Assembly (NCBI GenBank): GCA_002311315.1
Contig: DBZZ01000003.1
Coordinates: 1,189 to 8,392, forward strand
DNA: 7,204 nt
Direction of reading: 5' to 3'
DNA from: Methylococcaceae bacterium UBA1147
GTDB taxonomy: Bacteria; Pseudomonadota; Gammaproteobacteria; Methylococcales; UBA1147
Part shown: positions 1 to 6,722 of the stretch, in pieces
Numbering within the stretch: position 1 is the stretch's first letter
Layout of the letters: every line of letters begins with the position of its first letter
Notes under the pieces: model-generated
Databases searched by the model: none
What the model was told of the DNA's origin: nothing
The model's input: the letters and a program-made list of their open reading frames with translations, nothing else
Position numbers and translations under genes: made by a program

Positions 1-605
1 CTGCTGATTTCAGTGACAGCAGACAGACTGTTGTGGTCTTTTTCGCTGGAAGCTGACTCGGCTTTGGTTCCTGCTTGTTCTGTCTCGTCATCGCGTGCAG
101 CAGCAGAATCAGCCGCGGCAGCAGAAGCCGAATGCGAATCCATTTGCGATGCGCTGGGATGGTATTTGTTGAGGAAGAAGCGTGCAGTCCCTGGAAACAG
201 TGACAACTGTTCGATCACCGCCTGGTAAAGGTTGGACATGCGAGCCAGGTTCCGTTGGTTTTCTTCCAGAGTTGACAATTTAGTGCGCCGAACCTCAGCC
301 CAAAAGGTATTCAAAGGGGTTTTCAACACGGCCGGGCTGGAATCTTGAGAGCCCTCGGCGGGTCCTGAAGAATAGGCGTTAGTGCGTTTGTCGGATTTGG
401 TTTGGGCACGGAGCCCGGGTTTCTTATCCTTGGCTTCTGTACAGGCAATCGTTAGCTGAGGACTGTTTGCGAGTGTTGCAGTGACACTTCGGATGGACGG
501 CAGATTTTGAACCGCAGATTGGAAATTCTCGGTCCCATCATTGAAGACCGGCGAGCAAGTGCCGGAGCCTGAACGATCGTCATAATTTACGTCGATATTA
601 TCCAT
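1..605 (-). CDS. Unrecognised protein, N-terminal 201 residues, runs off the left edge
   Basis: I do not recognise this gene. An ATG at 605-603 opens a frame that stays free of stops for 201 codons down to base 3, so the 3' end is missing. Residues 1-95 are rich in Ser, Asn, Asp and Thr, with no signal peptide or membrane segment, and look disordered. Residues 98-135 look like an amphipathic helix (TFWAEVRRTKLSTLEENQ, then NLARMSNLYQAVIEQL), followed by a short hydrophobic patch LFPGTARFFL. Residues 158-188 are an Ala/Ser/Glu-rich low-complexity tail. The frame stays open upstream for 22 more codons to a TAG at 674-672, but that stretch has no ATG, GTG or TTG, which favours the ATG at 605. 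A promoter-like pair lies about 165-190 bases upstream. A helix plus Ala-rich tail is loosely reminiscent of phasin-like or scaffold proteins, but no motif supports such a call. Confidence is for a real coding region, not a function. Confidence 0.6.
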   Translation of the reverse strand, partial: MDNIDVNYDDRSGSGTCSPVFNDGTENFQSAVQNLPSIRSVTATLANSPQLTIACTEAKDKKPGLRAQTKSDKRTNAYSSGPAEGSQDSSPAVLKTPLNTFWAEVRRTKLSTLEENQRNLARMSNLYQAVIEQLSLFPGTARFFLNKYHPSASQMDSHSASAAAADSAAARDDETEQAGTKAESASSEKDHNSLSAVTEIS

Positions 606-618
606 CTTGACCGTCGAT

Positions 619-623
619 CCTCC
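619..623 (-). promoter_or_regulatory. Shine-Dalgarno-like GGAGG upstream of the left-edge gene
   Basis: On the minus strand GGAGG stands 13 bases before the ATG at 605-603. That is longer than the usual 5-9 bases, so it may be weak. Three of its five bases lie in one arm of the inverted repeat at 621-640. No other AUG, GUG or UUG in this frame lies nearer to it. Confidence 0.4.
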
Positions 624-640
624 AATTTGAATGAATTGGA
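621..640. repeat. Short perfect inverted repeat overlapping the GGAGG
   Basis: Seven-base arms TCCAATT (621-627) and AATTGGA (634-640) are perfectly complementary around a six-base loop. In the minus-strand mRNA this would form a small AU-rich hairpin whose proximal arm takes in three bases of the GGAGG, just upstream of the start of the left-edge gene. It is too weak to be a terminator and has no following T-run. It could mildly limit ribosome access, or be chance. Confidence 0.45.
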
Positions 641-769
641 CTACAACGCGCTGCGATTGGGTTCCTGACTGCTATTGACCGGGGATCAGTCCGGAATGGG
701 CGTTTCTCCTTATTTTCAAGGCATCCTGGCTTCTGATCCAACGTCCTTATCGCCAGCGTTGCTTTTCAC

Positions 770-796
770 ATTAGATTTTTGTTCAAGTGCTGTCAA
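770..796 (-). promoter_or_regulatory. Candidate sigma70-type promoter for the left-edge gene
   Basis: On the minus strand a perfect -35 box TTGACA (796-791) is followed after 15 bases by TCTAAT (775-770), which matches five of six positions of the -10 consensus. The spacer is two bases shorter than ideal and AT-rich. The predicted transcript start near 763 would give a leader of about 155-160 bases before the ATG at 605. No other gene on this strand lies between it and that ATG. Confidence 0.45.
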
Positions 797-809
797 TTGA
801 AAGACTTGA
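783..809. promoter_or_regulatory. Nested dyad over the -35 box, possible operator
   Basis: Outer arms TCAAGT (783-788) and ACTTGA (804-809) form a perfect six-base inverted repeat centred near 796. Inside it lies the eight-base palindrome TCAATTGA (793-800), with almost the same centre. The -35 box at 791-796 lies within this structure. The geometry suits a dimeric regulator, with outer half-sites about 21 bases apart, roughly two helical turns. No regulator is identified, and short AT-rich dyads are common by chance. Confidence 0.3.
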
Positions 810-970
810 CTTTTGCGGGATTTTGCATGTGGCATATTGTCTCACTTGGGTGTAATTGATCGTCTCATCCAGTTTGGGAGAAGTGTTTCCATGTTTTCGA
901 TGAAAGCGCTCGTTAAACTGACGGGGTTAAGCCTGACTTCCAGACGCAGTTGGACGCCTCGGACGACGGG

Positions 971-3900
971 TTATCTGGCCGAGCGTCCAGTTGACTGTTT
1001 TTCCTTGAAACACTGGAACAGATCCCATAATACTGGGACCATGAAAACGGTCAGGGCGGTTGCGGTTGCGAGTCCCGAGACGAAGGTGGATGCCATGCTG
1101 CCCCAGACCTGCGAATAGGACGGGAACCCAACGGCCATCGGCAACAGTCCGAGGGTTGTCGTGAGGGTGGTCAGCAAAATCGGTCTCAGACGTTGGTGAA
1201 CCCCGGCAAAAAGAGCTTCTCTACGGTTCATTCCGGCGCGGTAATTTTTGTTGATCAAATCGATCAGCACCAGCGCGTCGTTGACAACCACCCCGGCCAC
1301 GCCGACTGCCGCGATAAAACTATTCAATGTGAATAGGGTCTGGCTGACCAGTTTCCCAAAGACCACGCCGATCAGTGCGAAGCTGATTGTTGAGAGGATG
1401 ATTGCCGGCTGAATATAGGACTGGAACTGGCTCGAAAGGATCAGGTAGATCAGCAGAAAGGCCAGGATAAATGCGTAGGACAGGGAGGTGTACGATCGAC
1501 GCGTCGCTTCGTGTTCACCGCCGAAACTGACTGTCGCGCCTGGGTAATCCTGGCGGATAGAATCATGATGCTGCTGGATTTCCTCGACGATGACCGGGAT
1601 CGATGTCGGTGCGGATGGGTCGAGGTTTGCCTGGATGCTGATTGAACGCTGGTAGTCGTATCGGTTCAGTTCACCGGGTTCCATGTAGGTTTCGATAGTC
1701 GCCAGGTCGGCCAGCCGGACCGGCCCGCTGGAATCTTCCATTACCGGGATGTAGAGAGCGTCCTCGGGACGCCTGTAGAACGCGGGATCGATCGCTATCT
1801 TGAGATCGATATCGTCATCGGCAAGACGAAATTTCCCCACTATCCTCCCGTCGAGAACGCTTGCGGCTAGCCTGGCGACACGGGCCGGAGTTAGCCCGTA
1901 TTCCGCTGCCCGCTCGTGCCGGACCCGGAAGCGGATGATTCTTCTGGTCTGACCTCGGTCGTCCTTGAGTCCTTGCAGTCGGGGGCCGATTCCGGGACTT
2001 GTTTTGATAAACCGCATCAATTCGTCTGCCAACCGGGTGATTGACTCCATGTTTGAACCAAGAACCCGTACGTTCAGATCCTTGCCCTGTGGCGGGCCGT
2101 CTTTTTGCGGGTGGAGGCTCAGTCTGAATACTTCGTTCTGGAATTCTTTGGTGAGGCGCCGATTCATTTCCAACAGGTGTTTAGCCGGCGATTCGAAGCC
2201 CTGGTTTGGTCTGGACGGGAGCGTCACCATGACCGTCCCGTAATGATGACCAAAGATCTGTTCGTAATCTTCGCTGAAATAGAAACCCGCAGCCCCGGCT
2301 GCCGCGGTCGCCATGTTTGATCCATCGTTCATGACGTAGCGGGCGATTTTTCGTAAATGGCTGTCGACTTCCTCGATTGGGGTATTGCTTCTTCCTTCGA
2401 CGTCGATGTAGTAGAGAGTGTAGTCATCGGGGAAAAACTTGATTCGAATCAGCGACGAGCGGCCGCTGATCGACAGCCCTAGAATAGTGATGGCAACCAA
2501 GAACAGTGCGATGACCAGGGAAAAGACCGCTGTCCTGTGTTCCAGGGTCAGATGCAGGCCCTGTTCTACCTTCTGTTGCAGGAACGCCAGCACCCTGCCG
2601 GTCGACGCGGTTGTCCGCATTTCGTCCGTGTGCCCGGGGCGCGGCCCGAATTGGAGGTAATGCACCGGCAGGATCAGCAGGCATTCGATCAGGGAGGCGA
2701 AGATAGCGAACGACACGGTCTTTGGAATGACCTCGAAAAATTCGCCGGTGACTCCAGTCATGATGAGCATGGGCATGAATGCCGCGATGGTGGTCATGGT
2801 TGCAGAGATCACCGGCAGCGCGACTTCGGTCACGCCATTGATGATTGCCTCCTGCAGTGCTTCACCCTTTTCGATGTGGCGGTAGATGTTTTCCGTCACC
2901 ACAATTGCATCGTCGACGATGATGCCGGTGACCAGGATAAAGGAGAACAGCGAGATTTCGTTGATTCCCATGCCGGTGAGGTGCATCAGCGTAGTGCTGA
3001 GCATGAACGAAAAGGGGATGCCGACCGCGATCAGCCCGGCATTGCGTACCCCCATGAAATACCAGATGATCAAGGTGACCAGTGTGACTCCCGCGATCAT
3101 GTTCATGCCCAGGGTGGTGAGCCGGTCGTTGATGTACACCGTCGAATCCTGGGTCAGGACGATCTCCACGTTCTGGGCCTTTGCAACAGGGCCAAAGTGG
3201 GCCACGGCCAGTTGGATCCGGTCCCTGATGTCCAGTGCGTTGCTCGTGGGTGACTTAATGACCTGAATGGACAGCGATCCTCTGCCGTTGACCGAGGTGA
3301 TGGCTGCAGGATCCTTGTAGCCCAGCCTTGCCTGGCTGCTTACATCCGAAACCCGGACGAAACTGCCGTCGGAATCGGTCCGGATGATGGTTGACAATGC
3401 CTGGTCAGGATTGCGGAATTTCTCGTCAACTCGGACTGTGAACTGGCCGGATTGATCCTTGTAGTATCCCGCTGGTATCGAAACACCGGTCAGTTCCAGT
3501 GCTCGAGCCACATCGTCGAAGGTGACCCCCAGGGCATTCAGTTTTGCCGGATCCAGAAGAATCTGGAATTCCCTTTCGTACTCGCCGATGATGTTGATTT
3601 TGGCAACGCCTGGAATCTGGCGCAGGTCGGGTTTTAGTTCCTCTGCCATTAGAGTCAGGGCGCGGTTGCCGATGTCCCCGACCAGATTGACCACCACCAC
3701 CGGCAGGAAGTCCTCGGTTTCCAGATTGATCAATTCCGGCGGGTCGGCTTCGGTCGGTAGCTTGTCGAGCCGGTTCAGGACATTGAAGCGGATTTCGTCG
3801 TAGCCGCTTTTGTAATCGGTGTCATCAATGAATTTCAGATGGATCCTGGATCGTTCCCGGAACGAGGTTGCCTTGATCCAAGCGATGTTCCGTACTGGTT

Positions 3901-4117
3901 CCAATGCATCCTCGATTTCACGCGTAACCAGAGTCTCGACCTCCGATGGAGATGCTCCGGGAAAGTGCGTATTGATGATGACCTCGCCGAAATTGACGTT
4001 CGGGTAGCGGTCCACCGGCATCTGAAATATGGAATAGCTGCCGGCCAGGATCAGTACCACGAAAACGAGGTTGAAGAAGACCCGCTGTTGCAGGGAGAAT
4101 TCGATGATAGATTTCAT
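971..4117 (-). CDS. RND-family efflux transporter permease subunit
   Basis: This 1048-residue protein is a full-length inner-membrane RND pump (AcrB is 1049), expected to work as a proton-driven trimer with the adaptor encoded upstream. TM1 is at about 12-32, then a porter domain with PGASPSEVETLVTREIEDAL (54-73). TM2-6 fall at about 338-486 and TM7 at 529-550, followed by a second porter domain. TM8-12 fall at about 878-1030. TM4 carries the proton-relay pair D402-D403 (GIIVDDAIVVTEN). TM10 reads GVVVNDALVLID, with N946 where AcrB has the essential K940. The TM11 equivalents of AcrB R971 and T978 are R976 and T983 (QRLRPILLTT). It starts at the ATG 4117-4115, six bases after the adaptor stop, without a Shine-Dalgarno sequence, so translation is probably coupled. 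The substrate cannot be read from the sequence. It is not a clear match to CzcA-type metal pumps, and I do not assign it to a named drug pump. Confidence 0.95.
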   Translation of the reverse strand: MKSIIEFSLQQRVFFNLVFVVLILAGSYSIFQMPVDRYPNVNFGEVIINTHFPGASPSEVETLVTREIEDALEPVRNIAWIKATSFRERSRIHLKFIDDTDYKSGYDEIRFNVLNRLDKLPTEADPPELINLETEDFLPVVVVNLVGDIGNRALTLMAEELKPDLRQIPGVAKINIIGEYEREFQILLDPAKLNALGVTFDDVARALELTGVSIPAGYYKDQSGQFTVRVDEKFRNPDQALSTIIRTDSDGSFVRVSDVSSQARLGYKDPAAITSVNGRGSLSIQVIKSPTSNALDIRDRIQLAVAHFGPVAKAQNVEIVLTQDSTVYINDRLTTLGMNMIAGVTLVTLIIWYFMGVRNAGLIAVGIPFSFMLSTTLMHLTGMGINEISLFSFILVTGIIVDDAIVVTENIYRHIEKGEALQEAIINGVTEVALPVISATMTTIAAFMPMLIMTGVTGEFFEVIPKTVSFAIFASLIECLLILPVHYLQFGPRPGHTDEMRTTASTGRVLAFLQQKVEQGLHLTLEHRTAVFSLVIALFLVAITILGLSISGRSSLIRIKFFPDDYTLYYIDVEGRSNTPIEEVDSHLRKIARYVMNDGSNMATAAAGAAGFYFSEDYEQIFGHHYGTVMVTLPSRPNQGFESPAKHLLEMNRRLTKEFQNEVFRLSLHPQKDGPPQGKDLNVRVLGSNMESITRLADELMRFIKTSPGIGPRLQGLKDDRGQTRRIIRFRVRHERAAEYGLTPARVARLAASVLDGRIVGKFRLADDDIDLKIAIDPAFYRRPEDALYIPVMEDSSGPVRLADLATIETYMEPGELNRYDYQRSISIQANLDPSAPTSIPVIVEEIQQHHDSIRQDYPGATVSFGGEHEATRRSYTSLSYAFILAFLLIYLILSSQFQSYIQPAIILSTISFALIGVVFGKLVSQTLFTLNSFIAAVGVAGVVVNDALVLIDLINKNYRAGMNRREALFAGVHQRLRPILLTTLTTTLGLLPMAVGFPSYSQVWGSMASTFVSGLATATALTVFMVPVLWDLFQCFKEKQSTGRSAR

Positions 4118-4123
4118 CGAGGG

Positions 4124-5149
4124 TTATTGGTTGTGAACGACGAACTTTTGTCCGCTGCTGATCGACGAATGGGAAACACGCACCTTCGGCTGACCCGGTT
4201 CGATGCTCGAAGCCGGGCCCAGGTAGACAACGGGGATGCGTTCCCCGTCCGGGCGTTCGAGCCAGTATTGTTCGTATCGCTGTTCGACTGCTGTTTCTGG
4301 AACAATCACTGTTCCGCTGGCGACCGGAAGGTCAAGCACAAGGTCGGCTCGAATTCCTCCCCTGGCCAGAATCTGGCTGCCCTCGATTTGTAGGTCGACC
4401 AGGATTTTTCGTGATTTCTCGTCGAAGCCAGGCGATACGCGTTCCAGACGGGCCGCTGTACGAGTATTCAGATCGGGTAATTCCAGTGCAAGGTTTTCTC
4501 CCGCTGCTTGCAGCGCCTTGTACTCAGTCATCGACAGGGCAAAGGGAACCAGAAGCTGCATGAAGTTCCCAACCCGGGCGACAGAATCGCCGATTCTGAC
4601 CCATTCACCCGGCTCGATATAACGTTCCATCACGATCCATCCCGCTGGTGCATAAATGCAGAAACGCTCCCGGCGCTCGTTCAGGGTCCGGTCACGCAGT
4701 TGCAGGATCCTGAGTTGCTGTTGCCTTGTGCCTAGGTCGCGCTGGTATTCATCCAGTTTTTGCTCAGAAGAACTAGCCTGGCGAACGAGTTCGCGATGGC
4801 GTTCGACTTGTTTTGAATAGTATTCGATTTCGGTGTGGGATCTGGCGATCTCGGCCCGGTTGCTTTCAATGTCCAGATCGATGAAGGTCCGGTCGAGGCA
4901 GGCGAAGCGATTATTGTTGCCGATCGGCTGGCCGATCTCCGCGTCAACCGTTTCCACCTTCCCGGAATTTTCAGTGGCGATGTCGAGTACCGACCGTGCT
5001 CGAGTGTAGCCGGTGAGCCGCGCCCTTTGCCTCGCGGGTTCGGCGGTCACCAGTTCGGGACCGGCTTGAAGGTCGGCGATTGGAACCAGGAAAAGGAAAA
5101 CGGCAAGCGCCAGTTTCAACCCGGGTAATGACCGCCAGTGAACAGCCAT
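4124..5149 (-). CDS. RND efflux periplasmic adaptor (membrane fusion protein)
   Basis: This 341-residue adaptor would link the inner-membrane pump to an outer-membrane channel. The ATG at 5149 is chosen because it gives a signal peptide: basic start MAVHWRSLPGLK, hydrophobic LALAVFLFLVPIA, likely cleavage after LQA at residue 29. The open frame extends to a TTG at 5269 inside ubiD, but that adds 40 residues that would bury the signal. No lipobox cysteine is present, so it is probably soluble or anchored by an uncleaved signal. Order: half barrel-sandwich about 50-85 (TGYTRARSVLDIATENSGKV), a Gln/Glu/Arg-rich coiled-coil hairpin about 88-160, second half barrel-sandwich from 164 (CIYAPAGWIVMERYIEPGEW), a beta-barrel, and a membrane-proximal domain from about 276 (TVIVPETAVEQRYEQYWLER). 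Its only two mature cysteines, C84 and C164, sit at the two feet of the hairpin. The stop lies six bases before the permease start. No Shine-Dalgarno sequence is visible. Confidence 0.9.
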   Translation of the reverse strand: MAVHWRSLPGLKLALAVFLFLVPIADLQAGPELVTAEPARQRARLTGYTRARSVLDIATENSGKVETVDAEIGQPIGNNNRFACLDRTFIDLDIESNRAEIARSHTEIEYYSKQVERHRELVRQASSSEQKLDEYQRDLGTRQQQLRILQLRDRTLNERRERFCIYAPAGWIVMERYIEPGEWVRIGDSVARVGNFMQLLVPFALSMTEYKALQAAGENLALELPDLNTRTAARLERVSPGFDEKSRKILVDLQIEGSQILARGGIRADLVLDLPVASGTVIVPETAVEQRYEQYWLERPDGERIPVVYLGPASSIEPGQPKVRVSHSSISSGQKFVVHNQ

Positions 5150-5252
5150 GACGACCAAGTCGAAGAACCTGCAGCTAGCAGCATGCTCGGACCGGGGTGT
5201 TTCATGAACCAGGCTTGGATGGACAATGCGTGAGTGCCGGATGTCCGAATTC
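5150..5252. other. 103-base gap between ubiD and the adaptor gene
   Basis: I find no stem-loop with a T-run and no well-spaced -35/-10 pair on the minus strand. The stretch is open in the adaptor frame from a TTG at 5269, so a longer adaptor cannot be excluded from sequence alone, but the extra residues look non-natural for a secreted protein. It contains small palindromic hexamers (GCATGC, GCTAGC, CTGCAG) clustered at about 5170-5184, of no clear meaning. Confidence 0.5.
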
Positions 5253-6722
5253 CTAGGAGAGGATGCCAAGTGAATCCCATATCCTGTCGACCGATGCCTT
5301 GACTTTGCCAGTCATCGAGATCGGCAACCCCCATTCCCGATTGGTTTCCCCGGGCCACTTGTTGGTGGCATCGAAACCGATCTTCGAGCCAAGGCCGGAA
5401 ACCGGCGAGGCGAAATCGAGATAATCGATGGGCGTGTTTTCGAGGATCGTGGTATCCCGGGCCGGATCCATCCGGGTGGTCATCGCCCAGATCACGTCCT
5501 TCCAGTTTCGTACGTCGATATCGTCGTCGGTCACGATCACGAACTTGGTGTACATAAATTGGCGCAGAAAGGACCAGGTGCCGAACATGACCCGTTTCGC
5601 ATGCCCTGGGTACTGTTTCTTCATGCTAATGACAGCGAGCCGGTAGGAACAGCCTTCCGGAGGTAGGTAAAAGTCGACGATCTCCGGAAATTGCTTCTGG
5701 AGAATCGGGATAAAGACTTCGTTGAGCGCGACTCCGAGTACCGCCGGTTCATCCGGTGGTCGGCCGGTATAGGTGCTGTGATAGATCGGTTTTTCCCGCT
5801 GGGTGATGCATTCGATGGTGAAAACGGGAAATGACTCGATTTCGTTGTAGTAGCCGGTATGGTCTCCGAAGGGGCCTTCAGGTGCGGAATCGTCGGGGTA
5901 TAGGTAGCCTTCCAGGACGATTTCGGCGTTTGCAGGTGCCTGTAGGTCGACCGTTTTACAATCGACCAGTTCGGTTCGGCTTCCGCGGAGCAGGCCGGCG
6001 AAGGCATATTCGGAAAGTGAGTCTGGGATCGGAGTTACCGCGCTGAGGATGGTCGCCGGATCCGCCCCCAGTGCGACCGCAACCGGAAAGGGCTTTCCCG
6101 GATGTTCGATCTGCCAGTCACGGAAATCCAGTGCTCCGCCCCGGTGCGCCAGCCAGCGCATGATGACCCGGTTCCTGTCGATGACCTGCTGGCGGTAGAT
6201 GCCCATGTTCTGCCGCTCCTTGTGGGGTCCCCTGGTGATGACCAGCGCCCAGGTGATCAGCGGTCCGGCGTCACCGGGCCAGCAGGTCTGGATCGGGTAG
6301 CGGTCGAGGTCGATGTCGTTTTCCCTGAGGACGACTTCTTGGCACGGTGCGCGTCTCACCGTTCTCGGGGCCATGTTCATTACCTGCTTGAACATTGGCA
6401 GTTTGGTCCAGGCATCCTTCATTCCCCGCGGGGGATCCGGTTCCTTGAGGAACGCCAGCAGTTTGCCAATTTCGCGTAGCGCGTCGACCGAATCTTCGCC
6501 CATGCCCATCGCGACCCGTTCCGGCGTCCCGAAAAGGTTACCGAGCAAGGGTATAGCGGAACCCTTGGGGTTTTCGAACAGGATCGCCGGGCCGCCGCTG
6601 CGCAGGGTGCGGTCACAGATTTCCGTGACTTCAAGGCAGGGATCAACCTCGATCGAAGTACGCTTAAGTTCGCCCTTTGTTTCCAGTTGGCCGATGAAAT
6701 CCCTGAGATCGCGGTATTTCAT
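5253..6722 (-). CDS. ubiD: UbiD, 4-hydroxy-3-polyprenylbenzoate decarboxylase
   Basis: This 489-residue protein is close to the usual length of UbiD (E. coli about 497). It removes the ring carboxyl of 4-hydroxy-3-polyprenylbenzoate in ubiquinone synthesis, using prenylated FMN made by UbiX, which is not in this window. The N-terminus MKYRDLRDFIGQLETKGELK and the block PAILFENPKG (45-54) are typical. The cofactor and metal site is clear: N172 with MGIYRQQVIDRNR (173-185), MRWLAHRGGA (188-197), and E238 in SEYAFAG. The catalytic loop PEGPFGDHTGYY (281-292) has E282 and D287, five apart, like the acidic pair of the fungal homologue Fdc1. The full match, not just the core motifs, favours UbiD over other aromatic decarboxylases of the superfamily. 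The ATG at 6722-6720 overlaps the upstream stop, and no Shine-Dalgarno sequence precedes it. No truncation or lost catalytic residue is seen. Confidence 0.96.
   Translation of the reverse strand: MKYRDLRDFIGQLETKGELKRTSIEVDPCLEVTEICDRTLRSGGPAILFENPKGSAIPLLGNLFGTPERVAMGMGEDSVDALREIGKLLAFLKEPDPPRGMKDAWTKLPMFKQVMNMAPRTVRRAPCQEVVLRENDIDLDRYPIQTCWPGDAGPLITWALVITRGPHKERQNMGIYRQQVIDRNRVIMRWLAHRGGALDFRDWQIEHPGKPFPVAVALGADPATILSAVTPIPDSLSEYAFAGLLRGSRTELVDCKTVDLQAPANAEIVLEGYLYPDDSAPEGPFGDHTGYYNEIESFPVFTIECITQREKPIYHSTYTGRPPDEPAVLGVALNEVFIPILQKQFPEIVDFYLPPEGCSYRLAVISMKKQYPGHAKRVMFGTWSFLRQFMYTKFVIVTDDDIDVRNWKDVIWAMTTRMDPARDTTILENTPIDYLDFASPVSGLGSKIGFDATNKWPGETNREWGLPISMTGKVKASVDRIWDSLGILS
6719..6722 (-). 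promoter_or_regulatory. ATGA stop-start overlap joining prlC and ubiD
   Basis: The ubiD ATG (6722-6720) and the prlC TGA (6721-6719) share bases. The preceding 20 bases lack a purine-rich ribosome-binding sequence, so ubiD is probably translated by ribosomes that terminate on prlC and restart. This implies that both are on one transcript. Confidence 0.75.

Larger units (their letters stand above)
606..970. other. 365-base intergenic region between the permease and the left-edge gene
   Basis: No convincing gene is visible on either strand. Going leftward from the permease stop, the first 110 bases hold no stem followed by a T-run, so I see no intrinsic terminator. Bases 770-840 are distinctly AT-rich and hold the promoter-like pair and dyad listed separately. 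Bases 605-640 hold a GGAGG and a short hairpin. A minus-strand 16-codon ATG frame (starting near 892) and a plus-strand frame from 813 are both considered spurious. Confidence 0.6.

Noticed and set aside
97..130. GCAGCAGAA-like short repeats, considered as a tandem repeat or microsatellite
   Set aside because: The units are irregular and are explained by Ala/Ser codons in the low-complexity tail of the left-edge protein.
842..892. Minus-strand 16-codon ATG frame (METLLPNW...)
   Set aside because: It is very short, has no Shine-Dalgarno sequence, and ends upstream of the candidate promoter. Nothing supports expression.
900..970. Possible rho-independent terminator after the permease gene
   Set aside because: Only four- to five-base imperfect stems are visible and no T-run follows on the minus strand.
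813..1118. Plus-strand frame of 101 codons reaching into the permease 3' end
   Set aside because: It begins with TTG, has no ribosome-binding sequence, half of it is antisense to the conserved C-terminus of the permease, and its composition is not protein-like. The inner ATG at 891 is no better.
2537..3253. Plus-strand frame of 238 codons inside the permease gene
   Set aside because: It is entirely antisense to a conserved membrane protein. Its His/Asp/Gly/Arg-rich composition is what antisense reading of hydrophobic codons produces.
5150..5269. 40-residue N-terminal extension of the adaptor starting at a TTG inside ubiD
   Set aside because: It would place a polar, unpatterned segment ahead of a clear signal peptide. 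The ATG at 5149 gives a normal secreted adaptor.
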